Assembly: GCF_009870125.1 (NCBI RefSeq) | Contig: NC_046681.1 | Location: forward strand, 4,650,001 to 4,714,000 | DNA from: Drosophila pseudoobscura | Lineage: Eukaryota; Arthropoda; Insecta; Diptera; Drosophilidae | Direction: 5' to 3' | DNA length: 64,000 nt | In this document: piece after piece, positions 33,245-44,333 of the stretch | Layout: each line of letters opens with the position of its first letter | Numbering within the stretch: position 1 is the first letter of the stretch | Position numbers and translations under genes: made by a program | Notes under the pieces: model-generated | What the model saw: the letters and a program-made list of their open reading frames with translations, nothing else | Database searches by the model: none | Told to the model about the DNA's origin: nothing

Positions 33245-33793
33245 TTAGCGAATGACTGGTTCGCCGTCTAGTTTCTTCAGATTGGGCAAGCGACGGATAG
33301 CCTCGGCTACAAAGGCAGCCGGCTCCATGTTCTCACTGATAATATTGCCAGTGAACGTGATCTCGGTGAGATTCGGGGGGACGGCAATGCGCATGAACTC
33401 GACCCAGTCCTTGATGAGATTGTGGGAAATGTAGAACACCTGCAGAGCCTTCATCGACTCCAGCGGCTTGATCTTTTCGATTATGTTGTAGCTGACCCAG
33501 AGCTCTTCCAGGGTTTCGCCCAGTGACTCGATGCCGCTGATGTTCTTCAGATTGTTGCGGGCCAGGCTCAACACCCTCAGATTCTTCATGCCCGATATCC
33601 CGCTGATCTTCTCGATCATGTTCGAGGACAGACTCAGGCGGTTGCACGCCACCAGAGTGCTCAGGGTAGGATCCATTTTCTCTATCGGCGGATACTGGAA
33701 TTGCAGTCCAATATCAGTGGCGCTAATGGCCTCCTGTTTATTTTTCTCCTCCCAGCGGGACAGTGCGTCCTTGATGCTTGTTGGCTTCGACAT
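33245..33793 (-). CDS. Axonemal dynein light chain 1 (DNAL1/LC1)
   Basis: A single uninterrupted 182-codon ORF from the ATG at 33,793. The N-terminus (SIKDALSRWEEKN, then a PPIEKMDPTLSTL block) and the leucine-rich repeats (LSLSSNMIEKI, LRVLSLARNNL, LEELWVSYNII, LQVFYISHNLI) match vertebrate and Chlamydomonas outer-arm dynein light chain 1. The conserved KDWVEF segment and the C-terminal LPNLKKLDGEPVI cap are also present. LC1 is a six-repeat LRR protein that binds the motor or stalk region of an outer-arm dynein heavy chain and tunes ciliary beating, so in flies it is expected in sperm and chordotonal cilia. The length is close to the family norm (about 190). There is no intron, unlike vertebrate DNAL1. 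D. melanogaster has more than one DNAL1 homologue, and I cannot say which this is. A Helitron fragment begins about 160 bp upstream. Confidence 0.96.
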   Translation of the reverse strand: MSKPTSIKDALSRWEEKNKQEAISATDIGLQFQYPPIEKMDPTLSTLVACNRLSLSSNMIEKISGISGMKNLRVLSLARNNLKNISGIESLGETLEELWVSYNIIEKIKPLESMKALQVFYISHNLIKDWVEFMRIAVPPNLTEITFTGNIISENMEPAAFVAEAIRRLPNLKKLDGEPVIR

Positions 33794-33950
33794 AGTTTAG
33801 ATTTCCGCTTCCTATTCTATCGATACTTCTCGTGAAGTGTGGAATGTACTACGTCTGACAGTTTTTGAAATTGTAGACATGGTCTACTTGAATTATAAAA
33901 TTATGCTGTGACTCAATGTTGCTATTGAGCATCAAACTATGAAATATTCT

Positions 33951-34173
33951 TGTGGCAGTGACATATCACAGAAGTCTGGATCCAAAACATCGTTGCTCTA
34001 GCTCTTATAGTCTTTGAGCACAGACAGACATGGTTCAATCGACTCGGCTATTGATGCTGATCAAGAATATATATACTTTACGGGGTCGGAAACGATTCCT
34101 TCTGGACGTTACACACATCCACTTTTACCACAAATCTAATATACCCCAATACTCAGTTTGAGTATCGGGTATA
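33951..34173 (+). mobile_element. INE-1/DINE-1-like Helitron, 3' part
   Basis: This fragment contains the conserved block TCAATCGACTCGGCTATTGA / GCTGATCAAGAATATATA, 'CTTCTGGACGTTACACACAT' and the terminal 'GAGTATCGGGTATA'. It matches the last 220 bp of the copies at 38,601 and 44,334. The GTCY repeat is contracted to almost nothing. Confidence 0.9.
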
Positions 34174-34179
34174 AAAACT

Positions 34180-35605
34180 TATTGTACCAAAGTACATGCA
34201 TCTCGTATCAGTACTCCTTCGAAAAGGCCCACAAAAAACCATGTTTTTGTTTCTTTATAATCTCCAAGTTCAACTTTTAATACATACATATGTTACTGAC
34301 ATCGGCTATAGCGTCATCCACCTGCGGGGACTAAGTAGATGAATTTCCTGCCCAAGTGTAATTTATTTATTTGTATGTGCCGCCGTCTCCCCAAGCGCCG
34401 TCTGTTCGCTTGTCTGGCACACAATGATAACTTCATTGGCTTTTGCCTTTGTTCTGGTCTGGCTTTAGGCTGGGGCTTTGGTTCGGTTTCGGGATTGGGT
34501 TCAAGCTGCTCCCCCATTGTCATATGCTACCTATTCTTTTTCCCAACCGTTTTGTGTCATGTTTGCCATTGTCTGTGTGTATATCGGAGTGAGTGGAGAG
34601 GGCGAGGAGTATCTGCTTTGTGTCAGAGGCCTCTCCGGCACTTTATTACATATATTTGAGGTGATAATACACTTCACTGTCCGCCCCGCGCCCCCTAAGG
34701 GCACACACTTTTTCTGGAGCCGCGTACTGTCGGGGCTGTCGTTTGTCAAATAATTTTCTGTTTGTTTTCCAGCGAACATTTTTGCTCCCTTTAAACTGAA
34801 GCGTTTTGATTAAATATTTGCTGCAGCTGCTATCGCAAATAAGGATATTTGCTGCCAATAAATTATAGAATTTATTGGTCAAAAACGACGAAGAGAAACT
34901 TTGAAAATTGGGCCAACATACTTTTTCATTTTTCTTGATAATCGTCCAGAAATTGGTAAAAACATATTTTGTTCTTCTATTTTCGGTTATTTTTTTGATC
35001 CCATAAATTGCGTGCTCAAAGCGGCAGAACCGGCGCAAGTGGAGAGAGAAAGACTGATATACCGACACCGAGAGAGCAAGCAAATACATACACATATTCA
35101 TATATTGCAATCGCATGCAAATTCTAATTTATGAATTCAGCCAAGAGCGAACTTATGCCTCCCGACGAGGTGCTAGGACTGGGAGATTGGAAGCTCTCAG
35201 TGATGGTGGCGTGGCCAATTTTTAAAGAAAAGCCGCTGCCGCTAAGGGCATAGAACCGTAGTAACCAAAGTCGTGACCATAGAGCCGTATCGACTCCAAA
35301 CTGGCTCTACAAGAGAACTATACTTCGATTATCTCTTATACATATATATCTCTGTGTGGTTTGAGGTTTGCTACTCCCTCAAGTGCTCAATCAAGCAATC
35401 AGTGTCCGAACGAACCCTTGTTGTCTGGTTGATGATTGTTTCACACTCTGAAGTATATTCAGTATAGAGCAAGACTTAAAAATTCGAAATGTGTATAGTA
35501 ATTTTGGCTTTCGTTAGCCATAGGTTAAGAATACAGTGTATTTTTAATATCTTACACAAACGTACGTGAAAGCATGAACTGCGTTTATTTTACAAAATGA
35601 TTCAA
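34180..35605. other. Non-coding between two Helitron pieces
   Basis: About 1.4 kb. A minus-strand frame of 156 codons spans 34,646-35,116, but it starts without supporting context and is Lys/Phe-rich from AT content. Nothing else is supported. Confidence 0.4.
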
Positions 35606-35611
35606 AGATAA

Positions 35612-36035
35612 TTATACCCGATACTCAAAATAAGTATTGGGGTATATTAGATTTGTGGTTAAAGTGGATGTGTGTAACGTCCAGAATTCATCGTTTCCGA
35701 CCCCATAAAGTATATACATTCTTGATCAGCATCAATAGCCGAGTCGATTGAGCTCTGTCTGTCTGTCCGTCCGTCCGTCTGTCCGTCCCTATTAGCGAAG
35801 TTTTATTGGCTCAGATTGGCGCATAGCAATTTCGGATGAGTTTAGCAACAAAGACCTTCCAAAAAAAAGGGACATAGGTACCCGAAGAGTGGTCTGATCG
35901 GGATAAAAAATAGATGTTGGCCGATGCGCACACCTAACCGATAAGCACACCAAATTTCACGAAAATTGGTCGAGCCATTTCGGAGGAGTTTAGCAACAAA
36001 GCTTGTGAGACAAGAATTGTATATATTAGAAGATA
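35612..36035 (-). mobile_element. INE-1-related Helitron with a different body
   Basis: The first 190 bp (TATACCCGATACTCAAAA, the GATCAGCATCAATAGCCGAG block, then (GTCT/GTCC)n) are the reverse complement of the 3' ends of the other copies. After 'CCCTATTAGCG' the body is unrelated to the copies at 38.6 and 44.3 kb. It holds two imperfect copies of a block with 'TTTCGGAGGAGTTTAGCAA', 'GTCTGATCGGGATAAAAAA' and 'AAATTTCACGAAAATTGGTC'. It is therefore a second subfamily sharing only the 3' terminal module. Confidence 0.85.
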
Positions 36036-36432
36036 TCAGATTTAGATACTACTGCACTAGAACGAATATATCCATTCCAAAAGCAGACATTCAAGACAAG
36101 AGAATATAATTAGGTTCGATCTAATCAACCATTCAGCGTTCTCTCCTGGAGAGCAGTAATAAATAATTAGATCAGCTTGCATCTATGTATGTATTGATAT
36201 GAAGAGTTTTAGCACAACTGATTGCAAGTGTTCTACGAATACAAGAAGATATGTGTGTATGTATGTTTGTATGTATCTGCTTCTAACTGGCTACAGCAAC
36301 AACAGCAATATCTGAGTGTCTAAATGTGTGTATTTTGTATGTGCCCTCACTCACTGGACGGGTCGTTAAACAACAGGCTTGCTTGTCTCTTCTAGAGTTC
36401 AACGCTCGCTTGTAGTGTAGTTCCCGGATTAA

Positions 36433-36620
36433 CTAACGAGAGCGGTAACGGTAGTCGAGACTCTGGCCCTGTCCTCCGTTTGTTCCATCTTTCTTTGCGA
36501 GGGCCACAGATGGCGTTCCGCCACTGCTCCAGGCTGCACGCATAGCCCTTATGCGAATACTGGAATACTGAAAGAAAAGTCAAGAATACTTTCACTGGAG
36601 ATGAAGAGAACTTACCTTAG
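36433..36620 (-). CDS. Small basic peptide gene (family copy B)
   Basis: Exon 1 sequence ending CGAGATAACTAAG (36,616) has a GTAAGT donor. The 48-nt intron ends in TTTTCTTTCAG, and exon 2 starts at 36,567. A 36-codon ORF (ATG at 36,543, TAG at 36,433) begins MRAAWSSGGTPSVALAKK and ends YRYRSR. An open frame also continues upstream through SIRIRA to the acceptor. The segment before the donor (AAAAAGTCTGAAAAAGGCGG, then AAATTTCTGCAATCTG) and the segment after the acceptor (TTCGCATAAGGGC..ATGCGTGCAGCC) align with the locus at 52,310-52,651. It lacks the IMP start found at the other two copies, so the true start is uncertain and it may be a degenerate copy. Confidence 0.4.
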
Positions 36621-36639
36621 TTATCTCGGGACAGATTGC

Positions 36640-38285
36640 AGAAATTTCCGCCTTTTTCAGACTTTTTCAAAACCTTCGCACTGCCACTTTCCTGTGGGAA
36701 TGAGATATGGAAATTTACTTTCCATTCAAAAATTAATATTAAAATTTGTTAACCATCAAATGGCAATCTCTTCATTATCCTCCACTAGACCTCTGGGTTG
36801 TTGTGTAATTCAAGTACGTCTTGGAGGGTCCAGCATTTATTTTAGCCCAAACTAATTTAGAATGCATTTAAACAATTAAGCTAGACAAGCGGTGTTGCTG
36901 TATGTCCTCCTTTTTGGGAGTTGAGTCAGGCCAGGGCCAGGGCCAGGGAAAGGGCCATACGACCATACGAACACACGCATTATCACTGCCATGAAACGAG
37001 GACCGAGGCAGGAGAGACGAAGGATGCCAGTTGTGTGTGGTGCCCCGAGTAGCCACAACATGTCCTGTCATGCAGCGCCGAGCTGGACGACATGCGGTAA
37101 ATGTTACAGTTGTTGACAGCCGTGCTTGTACTGTTTAGTTTCAGTTAACAGGAGCGGAGCGGAGTGTGCTCCGTAGACAGGGTGGCAAACAGGATCCTAG
37201 CACCTAAATAGCCAGGCACATGTCGTATATAATCGTACATGCATTTATATCTATTTTTTGCCCGACCATTTGAGAAATGAATTGTCTTTGCAATATTAAA
37301 GCGGAGCCACCTACTCTTGCGGGATGCCTGTAAGTGTTGCCAGATATTTCACCGGCACCTCGTTCGCTCTCTTTCAATGTTTGTTGGTCTCTGTCACACC
37401 TAATGCACACAAACTTAACAAGATGGCGTACCTTTTCCTTTAGTAACTCTCCATAAGTCACAAGACTCCAAGAACCAAGGACACATAGTTTCTGTTGGCT
37501 ACTCCTATTCTTGTTGTCTTTTCCGTAAAACTTTAATGTATGAAAATATTTTTCTCCATAAAACACCTGGACATAGACAGACACAGAGAGGGAGAGAGAT
37601 ACATAGAAAGAGAAAGAGAGAGAGAGACAGAGTGAGAAAGTGTAGGTGAAGCTTTTGCATATTGAAAACTTTTCCATTGCAAAAACAACATGGTAGGGTA
37701 TTGTCTGATAACAAAAGATGGAAGATAGATTGTAGAAGAGTTTTCGCTTGTTTACTGGTTCCAGTTTTCAAGGCAGTCTGGAAAAGTTATCTGGCAGAAG
37801 GAAAGCGCTTATCAAGTCGGGTCATATATTAACCAGACTCTAAACTGAATGTTTTGTGCCAAAATGTGGTTTGTTTGTTGACCCCAGCTGGCTCTGGGCG
37901 TGTGTGGCTAGACATTCTATACGTATAAATAACTCTATGCACCACCACATTTCCGCTGTGAAATAAACCGGCTTTTTATGATAGATATGGGGCCTTCAAA
38001 ATGTTTAATAATTTTTTTTTTTTTAATATTTACAATTCTGCAAAGCAGATAAATTCAGCTATAAATCCTTTTTTAATACTTTGTAGCTTACGCTTGTCGT
38101 CATGAAAATATTAAGCTTTCAAATTCCAAACCTCAGGAAAAATCAAAATAAATTCATACCTTGCTCGTATGGCATAGCTAAATAAATTGGGCGTCGTCTA
38201 AGGTATCGTTTGTAAAAATCGAATGGCAAACGGTTAAGGTGCAGCCGTTTATCAAAACTTCGTTGCTCGAAATACGACCGTTCTT
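36640..38285. other. Non-coding stretch
   Basis: About 1.6 kb with no supported gene. It has a GGCCAG triplet-type repeat at 36,928-36,952 and a GAGA/GAAAGAGAGA tract at 37,580-37,640, which produces long antisense frames. Confidence 0.4.
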
Positions 38286-38289
38286 TTTA

Positions 38290-38405
38290 TACCGAATATA
38301 TATACTTTATGGGGTCGGATACGCTTTCTTCTGGACGTTACTCACATCCACTTGTACCACAAATCGGATATACCCCTATACTCATTTTGAGTATTCCCGA
38401 TTTAT
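38290..38405 (+). mobile_element. INE-1-like Helitron, short 3' end fragment
   Basis: It shares 'TATATATACTTTATGGGGTC', 'CTTCTGGACGTTACTCACAT' and the terminal 'TCATTTTGAGTATTCCCGA' with the other copies, with more point differences than the neighbouring full copy. Confidence 0.85.
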
Positions 38406-38600
38406 CATAAAAAGTCAGTTTGGTTCGCAGCGGAACCATTTTTTCAATTTTTCTTTGGGTTATATCAATATTTATATATTTGCGCTTAAACGCTCCCAAA
38501 GTGATAAATAGATTGTTGTTAAAACATAAGTTCAAGCTAAAGCAAAACAGAAACCGACACATCAAATACGATCCGAGTCGGATCGCTCCTATAGAGTAAA

Positions 38601-39710
38601 TAGAACGAGGGGGAAAGTTGTGAATTGCTGCGGAGACCGCACCTCTACATTTATACCCGATACTTAGTCAGTATGGCTCTCCTCCGGCAGACGCCGCTAA
38701 TATTAAACTACACGAGAAAGAGTTCGTGCGAGAGAGGCAGAAAATCAGTCTGAGCGTGACGTCGGGCGCTGCGTAGCCACTGCAAATAGATTTGTTCCTG
38801 TTGGCTATAAACATAATATGATATGACAGATTAAGCAACCGGATAGATATGGTCATTATCTATGATTCTCCGTTTTTAGTTTTCTTGAATCTGCAATATT
38901 GTGGATGCAACAGATTTTCGTCCTTTGTGGGTGCGGAACGGGGGTGGGGCGAAATTTTGCGATATACGTTTTATAGTGAGATCTTACAGGAGTGCGGATA
39001 CCAAATTTGGTTACTCTAGCCTTAATAGTCTCTGAGATTTGTGAATATCCCCAGATTTTCATCCCTTGTGGGGCCGGAAGGGGGTGTGGCGAAATTTTGA
39101 AACCAACTCGTCTCGGTCCGATATATTGGGAGTGTGGATACCAAATTTGGTTGCTCTGGCTCTTACAGGTTCTGAGATCGTTGAACTCATATTTTGCAAT
39201 TGGCAAAACAGACCATGAAACCTGTGTTTTAGAGAGAGACAGAGCGAGAAAGAATGAAATTGTTCTCTTGATTCTGGCTATAATAATTATACGATCTGGT
39301 TCAGATATTACACTCTAGAACATATAATCATCTTCTACGATCCTGCGTTTTCAGTTTTCTCGTATCTTTGAATTTGTGGATGCCACAGATTTTCGCCCTT
39401 TGTGGGGGCGGAAGTGGGCGGTGCAAAGTTTTGAAATATACTTTTAGCAGTGACATATTACAGAAGTCCGGATATAAAACGCCGTTGCTCTAGCTCTTAT
39501 AGTCTTTGAGCACTAGGCGCTGATGCGGACGGACAGACGGACGGACGGATAGACGGACGGACAGACAGGGCTCAATCGACTCGGCTATTGATGCTGATCA
39601 AGAATATATATACTTTATGAGGTCGGAAACGATTCCTTCTGGACGTTACACACATCCATTTTCACCACAAATCTAATATACCCCAATACTCATTTTGAGT
39701 ATCGGGTATA
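38601..39710 (+). mobile_element. INE-1/DINE-1-like Helitron, near full-length copy 1
   Basis: This 1.1-kb element starts near GAGGGGGAAAGTTGTGAATT and carries TATACCCGATACTTAGTCAG early on. Its middle is built of repeated 'GTGGGTGCGGAACGGGGGTG'-type modules (three degenerate copies), followed by a GGAC/AGAC proto-microsatellite at 39,525-39,570 and the conserved 'ATCGACTCGGCTATTGATGC' and 'ATACTCATTTTGAGTATCGG' end. It is about 95% similar by eye to copy 2 at 44,334. The 116-codon antisense frame inside both copies is not a gene. It is non-autonomous and encodes no Rep/Hel. Confidence 0.92.
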
Positions 39711-39856
39711 AAAAGCCCATTACACAATCGAAATATTCATAGAAACCGTGTTAGTGCAATTATCGAAACGCGATAATTTTGTAATAACTTGGTCAAACTG
39801 TGGCCAAACTTTGTCCAAATGTGGCCAAAAGTTTAGATGAACGATTTCAGTTCACG

Positions 39857-41156
39857 ATGAGCAGAGCTCTGAGCTGCATCGTCTTCTTGTTGGCCAGTTT
39901 CACATGGAGGTCCGATGGTATGTGCTTTATGGCAATCATTCAATCGTGATCGAGGTCAGGCCCGGAGGACACATGTTCTACTGGCTGTTCTACACAAAAG
40001 ATGGGGATGTTCCGAGCTGTGCTGACCGACCGCTGATCATCTGGCTACAAGGCGGTCCCGGTTCAGCCTCCACATCGTATGGAAATCTAGCCGAAGTGGG
40101 TCCCATCGATTTGGACAGTCGGATGCGTGACTCGACTTGGGTAAAACACTTCAACGTACTCTTCATTGACCAGCCGCTGGGCACTGGCTTCAGCTATTTG
40201 GAGGAGCATACGAAATTCCCGGAGAACAACAGGGAACTGGGAAGCGATCTGGTCAGCTTTATGAAAGGTTTCTATGGCAGACACAGGGCATTCCAGAAGG
40301 TTCCCCTGCACATCTTCGGTCAGAGCTACGGGGCCAAGGTGGCGGCAGAATTTGCTCTCCAGCTGCAGGATGGACAAAATCGTGGGCAGATCTGTTTCCA
40401 ACTGATCTCTGTTAACTTGGTCAGTCCTTGGATCTCCCCCCTGCACTCGGTAATGTCCTGGGGCCGAATACTTCTCAGAATCGGTGCGGTTGATGAACAG
40501 ATGTATAAGAAAATCCATGCAGCTTCCCTCCAAGTTGCTCATTTGATGAGAAGGAATCTCTGGAGCGATGCGTCTAACCAGATGTTCATAGTGCAGCGGC
40601 TAATAGCAGCTCAGAGAATAGGTTTGTACAACTTTATGGATCGATCTGAAGAGAGCACAGAACTTCGTGAGGCCCAGATAATGAATGGTCCAGTCAGAAT
40701 TGCCCTAAATCTCAGCGATAATCTCCAATTCGAGGGTTCCAGCAACTTTGTCTTCGATAGGCTTAGTAACGACTTCATGAAACCCGCTCTGACCACTGGT
40801 AAGATCATCTGAGTATCATAATTCGGATAATTTCAATGTCAAACCTGTTCTGCAATTCAGTTAGCCAGCTTTTGGACGGGACTTCCCTCAAAGTGAATAT
40901 AATTTCGGGTCAACTGGATCTGATTTGTTCTACATTGGGCACCATGCACTGGATAAAGAAACTGAAATGGAGCGAAAGGAAAGCCTATTTTAGTGCACCC
41001 CGGGAAGACATCATTTTTGGGAATCGAATCGAGGGATTCCAGAAGACAGGCGGGAATTTGACCATGTTTTATGTGAAAAATGCAGGTCATAGTGTGCCCG
41101 TGGAAAATCCTAGAGCAATGAGTAGGATCCTAAGGATTGTGACACAATTTGGATGA
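39857..41156 (+). CDS. Serine carboxypeptidase, SCPEP1 (retinoid-inducible) type; 5' reading frame broken or unusually spliced
   Basis: The body runs 39,904-40,798 and joins 40,861-41,156 across a 62-nt intron (CCACTG|GTAAGA, TTCAG), giving 396 codons. It is a secreted or lysosomal S10-family peptidase. The catalytic residues are all present: Ser in GQSYGAK (codon 40,324), Asp in SGQLDLI (40,917) and His in NAGHSVPV (41,088). The oxyanion-region block IIWLQGGPGSAS, NVLFIDQPLGTGFSYL and the substrate-side DFMKPA block are also family hallmarks. GESYGG is changed to GQSYGA. Upstream, ATG 39,857 opens a good signal peptide (MSRALSCIVFLLASFTWRSD), but in a different frame from the conserved EVRPGGHMFYW start of the mature enzyme. 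Either a one-base indel separates them, or a GTATGT donor at 39,918 is spliced to AG at 39,967 (50-nt intron), which would remove the EVRPGG part. It is flanked by directly repeated Helitrons. The alternative is a recent pseudogene. Confidence 0.88.
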
Positions 41157-41164
41157 GGTGATAT

Positions 41165-43240
41165 AAACATGTACGATTGGAAAATTTTTAAAATAAATCT
41201 TTTGGTTTATTTATAAACTAAGTTTGCCCGTAATTTATGCTAGGTATTGGCTTCTAGCAGCAGTAAAACAATGAGCAATGATTCTCATTCGGTAGATTCT
41301 CATGAGTGAATTGCATTATTTAAAGACAACGTTTTAATGAGCAATCAATCACTCCTGTTCGATTTCTATTCTGAGATAGTGCTTACCCTCCGAGCGAAAG
41401 ATCTTTGTGGGTTGTTTGTTTGCCAGTACAGTAGACAAATATTGCACATCGTAATTATCCATTTCAAGTGCAGTCATCGTAACTTTTGTTTGCAGCAATC
41501 ATAAACGTCAGACAATCCACACACGAGGCGGTCTGTCCTGCCACACTCCTACTCCTCCGCTGGTCGAATATTGTGACCACCCAGAACCCTCAAGGAATTC
41601 TGATGACTCGTCTGGAACCGTTCCCTGTCTATTTGCGGTTGTGTAACTCAAAACTCGATTGCATGTATGCAGACGCTGTCGAGAGAGTTGCAGGAAACGG
41701 GAATGGACTGCCATGGGGATATGAAATTTCGGTATCTACTCCTCCTCGGCAGCTCCTCCTCGGCAGCAATGTTATATTGATTTAGGGGCACTTGCCAGAT
41801 ACCTTAGATCTGCTTGCCTCTGCATTGAAACCGACTTCTGCTGAGAAACTGAGACATTCGGAGGGAGAGGTCCTCATGCCATGCCATAATTTGTGCCATC
41901 AATTAGTATATTTGTTTTCGTGCGGCTTGGAATAAATGCTCCTTGAATATTTCATAGAAATTGCGATAGGTTACGGGGATATAATTTTAAAAAGAAAAAC
42001 GTAATTAATATTACATAGTCTGAACTATTTTATCCATATCTGACCCGGGTTGCGCCCGGCTACAGCCGCATGATGTGGCCCCGATTCTTCTTGGCTTTGC
42101 TAATTTGATTACAAGGAGAAATAAAGGAAAACGAATGCAGGATGTGGACATGGATGCGGCATAAGGACACATCAGCTTACTGGATTCTGAGGGCCCTGCA
42201 GGGCATGACTGGTGATATGTGGAGAGTGCAGTAGGGCAAACATTTTATAATTTGCTGCAGCAGGACGCATCGCATAAGTCAGCAGCAGCGACGGGCAATG
42301 GGTACAGAGATGAGATGAAGGAAGGAAGGAAGGAAGGAAGGCCAGAAACGAAGATGAGATGACGGCACTCTCTTTGAGCTGCCATGTAACCGAATCCTGC
42401 AACATGACATCAACAGTGGCAGGAACAGGAGCTGGAGTAGGAGCAGCATCAGCATCTGTCAGTCTGCAGTCTGCATTCACATGAATTTTGTTTCATTCGG
42501 CCTCTGCTTCGGCTCCTGACCGCAAATGATTTTGCAGTTGACAGTTGTCCGTTGCCATTTGGGGAATTTAGTGTTAATTATGGTCGTAATAAGTTATACA
42601 ACATGAAACCACACATAGCCTGGTCAAACCCGATCCCAAGCCCTACCCCAGAGAGCCCCCAACTTGACAATCACTCATTCTCTTTCTCTGTCTCTGTCAC
42701 AATTAAACAGAATGAAATTTCATTCAAATTTCTGTTCTTAGGTAAGTTATCGTTAACCGACCATAGATCGTTTACCCGTCAGCAATCACCGCTCTGTAGA
42801 TTTCACCAATTTACAATTTCCTTGTTCAACGAGTGATTATACTCCTAAGGTAGAGTTGAGTGATTTGAAAAAAATGTAATGCATACTGGCTTACATATAA
42901 AGCACAAAAGTATACAAAGAGCCACAGAAGAAAGGTTATTAATACCTTTGATATTCATTAATAAATATTCAGTTAACTGTTGCCTAAAGGCACTGCTGTC
43001 AAAAAATATCCAATAATAATTTTAAAAAAATTTATAATATTCTTTCACCGTGACGACTAGACCCCCGCTCTAAAGAGCCTCTTAGTTGGTCGCATTGTAT
43101 CTACTATGCACCCTCAATAGAATAAAAGCACTACCAACGCAAGTAAGTGATGTCAAACCTGATAGTGCATTAAACTATTACCTGCTGAGCTCAAAGCACA
43201 CCCTTAATAACTGTACATTTTAGCGCCAATCATTTATTTA
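41165..43240. other. Non-coding stretch
   Basis: About 2.1 kb downstream of the carboxypeptidase gene. An AATAAA lies at about 41,192 for its poly(A). It also has a (GAAG)n tetranucleotide repeat at 42,317-42,341. No gene is supported. Confidence 0.4.
42317..42341. repeat. (GAAG)n tetranucleotide repeat
   Basis: Six tandem copies of GAAG. Confidence 0.9.
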
Positions 43241-43244
43241 AATT

Positions 43245-43553
43245 GTGCACCCAATTTATATTCAATTACAGTTTGGTTCGCCTGCGGACCTTTCAGTTAG
43301 CAGTATTACCTACGAGTATATGGTAACTGATGCACATCGATGCAGAGTTTATCATCCACGTAGAGAATATAATATAATAGAGCAGATATTCAGGCAGGTA
43401 GGCGGACGCTCTTGTTGGGAGGAAATCATTGAATCGTATCCATTAGTATCTGAAGAACTAGAAAGAAGATCTCTTCTACTCAACATGTCAACACCATTCT
43501 GGTCACATCCACGATTTGTGTATCGAAGATCATCGAAAGCCAATGAAGCGTGA
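43245..43553 (+). CDS. Protein-like open frame, possibly retroelement-derived
   Basis: A 102-codon plus-strand frame without an ATG at the start; the first in-frame ATG gives MVTDAHRCRVYHPRREYNII. A candidate acceptor (TATATTCAATTACAG) lies at 43,271. Charged amphipathic helices (EEIIESYPLVSEELERRSLL) make it look genuinely coding. It sits just upstream of, and in the same direction as, a gypsy-like relic (43,560-44,040). It may be part of that retrotransposon (for example gag or a linker) or an orphan exon. No domain is recognised. Confidence 0.3.
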   Translation: MHPIYIQLQFGSPADLSVSSITYEYMVTDAHRCRVYHPRREYNIIEQIFRQVGGRSCWEEIIESYPLVSEELERRSLLLNMSTPFWSHPRFVYRRSSKANEA

Positions 43554-43559
43554 CCAAGG

Positions 43560-44040
43560 TCACAAAAACGAACAGGCTATCAGAAACAGAAAATAGTGTA
43601 CATTACAACAGTTTCAGAAGATCGCCTGCAACATCCTCTGCGATCAGCGAAGCGTTAAGAACTGGTTTAAAGGAACAGGATCTCAACGGTTCTAGCAAGA
43701 CCAAAAAAAGCAAAAGGTTTTAGGCAGGAAATTAGGTCTTGCAAAGACCAGTCCTGACCTTGTATCACATCCCGACGTACCACTAGCGCTGTTTACCTGT
43801 TCGGATGCTACAATTATTTGTGGGTTGATGATACAACAGTTCCAGCAAGTGCTCTCAAAGAACAATGGGAACAGAGTTAAGGGTCACGAACCTCGAGCAT
43901 TGTTACAGGATCACAGAATTCTCTGTAGGAAACTACTAATGTCTCTGGGAAACAGGTTTTTCCTAGAATTTTTTATACCTGTGTATCCCTTCAACCAATT
44001 ATGGCAAAAAGCGATTGAAAGGTAGCCTTTGAAACCAGAT
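43560..44040 (+). mobile_element. Ty3/gypsy-type retrotransposon relic (RT/RNase H junction)
   Basis: The plus-strand frame open from 43,696 reads LAKTSPDLVSHPDVPLALFT, then C-S-D-A and a GLMIQQF stretch. This follows the pattern of the gypsy-class RNase H start (LxxAxxLxHPDxxxPLALxTDASxxxxGxVLxQ), with the TDAS block altered to TCSDA, destroying the usual first catalytic Asp context. Downstream the frame drifts and homology is lost. Upstream (43,560-43,695) stop codons interrupt. The element is an old, inactive fragment without LTRs that I can see. Confidence 0.5.
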
Positions 44041-44333
44041 TCTACCCATTTTATAACTAAGGAAATATAAGGAATTGAAGGGAAAAGCCGACGAAAGCGG
44101 TTCTAAGAAAAAATTAAATGGAAATACCAAGTAGCAAAAAGGTTTTAATAACGCTACCCATTTAAATAAACAATTTTGTAAACAAGAAAATTTGAAATAT
44201 ATGTGTATAATATTCAAGAGCATTCAATAATAATAAGATTCTATTCATATACGGCCGTCAGCATGGGAACAGTCTTTTCTGGTACTAGTTTTTTCACTCT
44301 GGAAAGTTGAGTCGAGAGTAACCGCATTATTTA

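Noticed and set aside
35755..35795. GTCTGTCCGTCC repeat considered as an independent microsatellite or CRISPR-like array
   Set aside because: It is the internal proto-microsatellite of the INE-1-type element. No CRISPR array exists in this eukaryotic window.
38856..39206. 116-codon frame, also present nearly unchanged at 44,587-44,937
   Set aside because: It lies antisense inside two Helitron copies and corresponds to their repeated GTGGGGCGGAA modules. It is duplicated with the element, not a gene.
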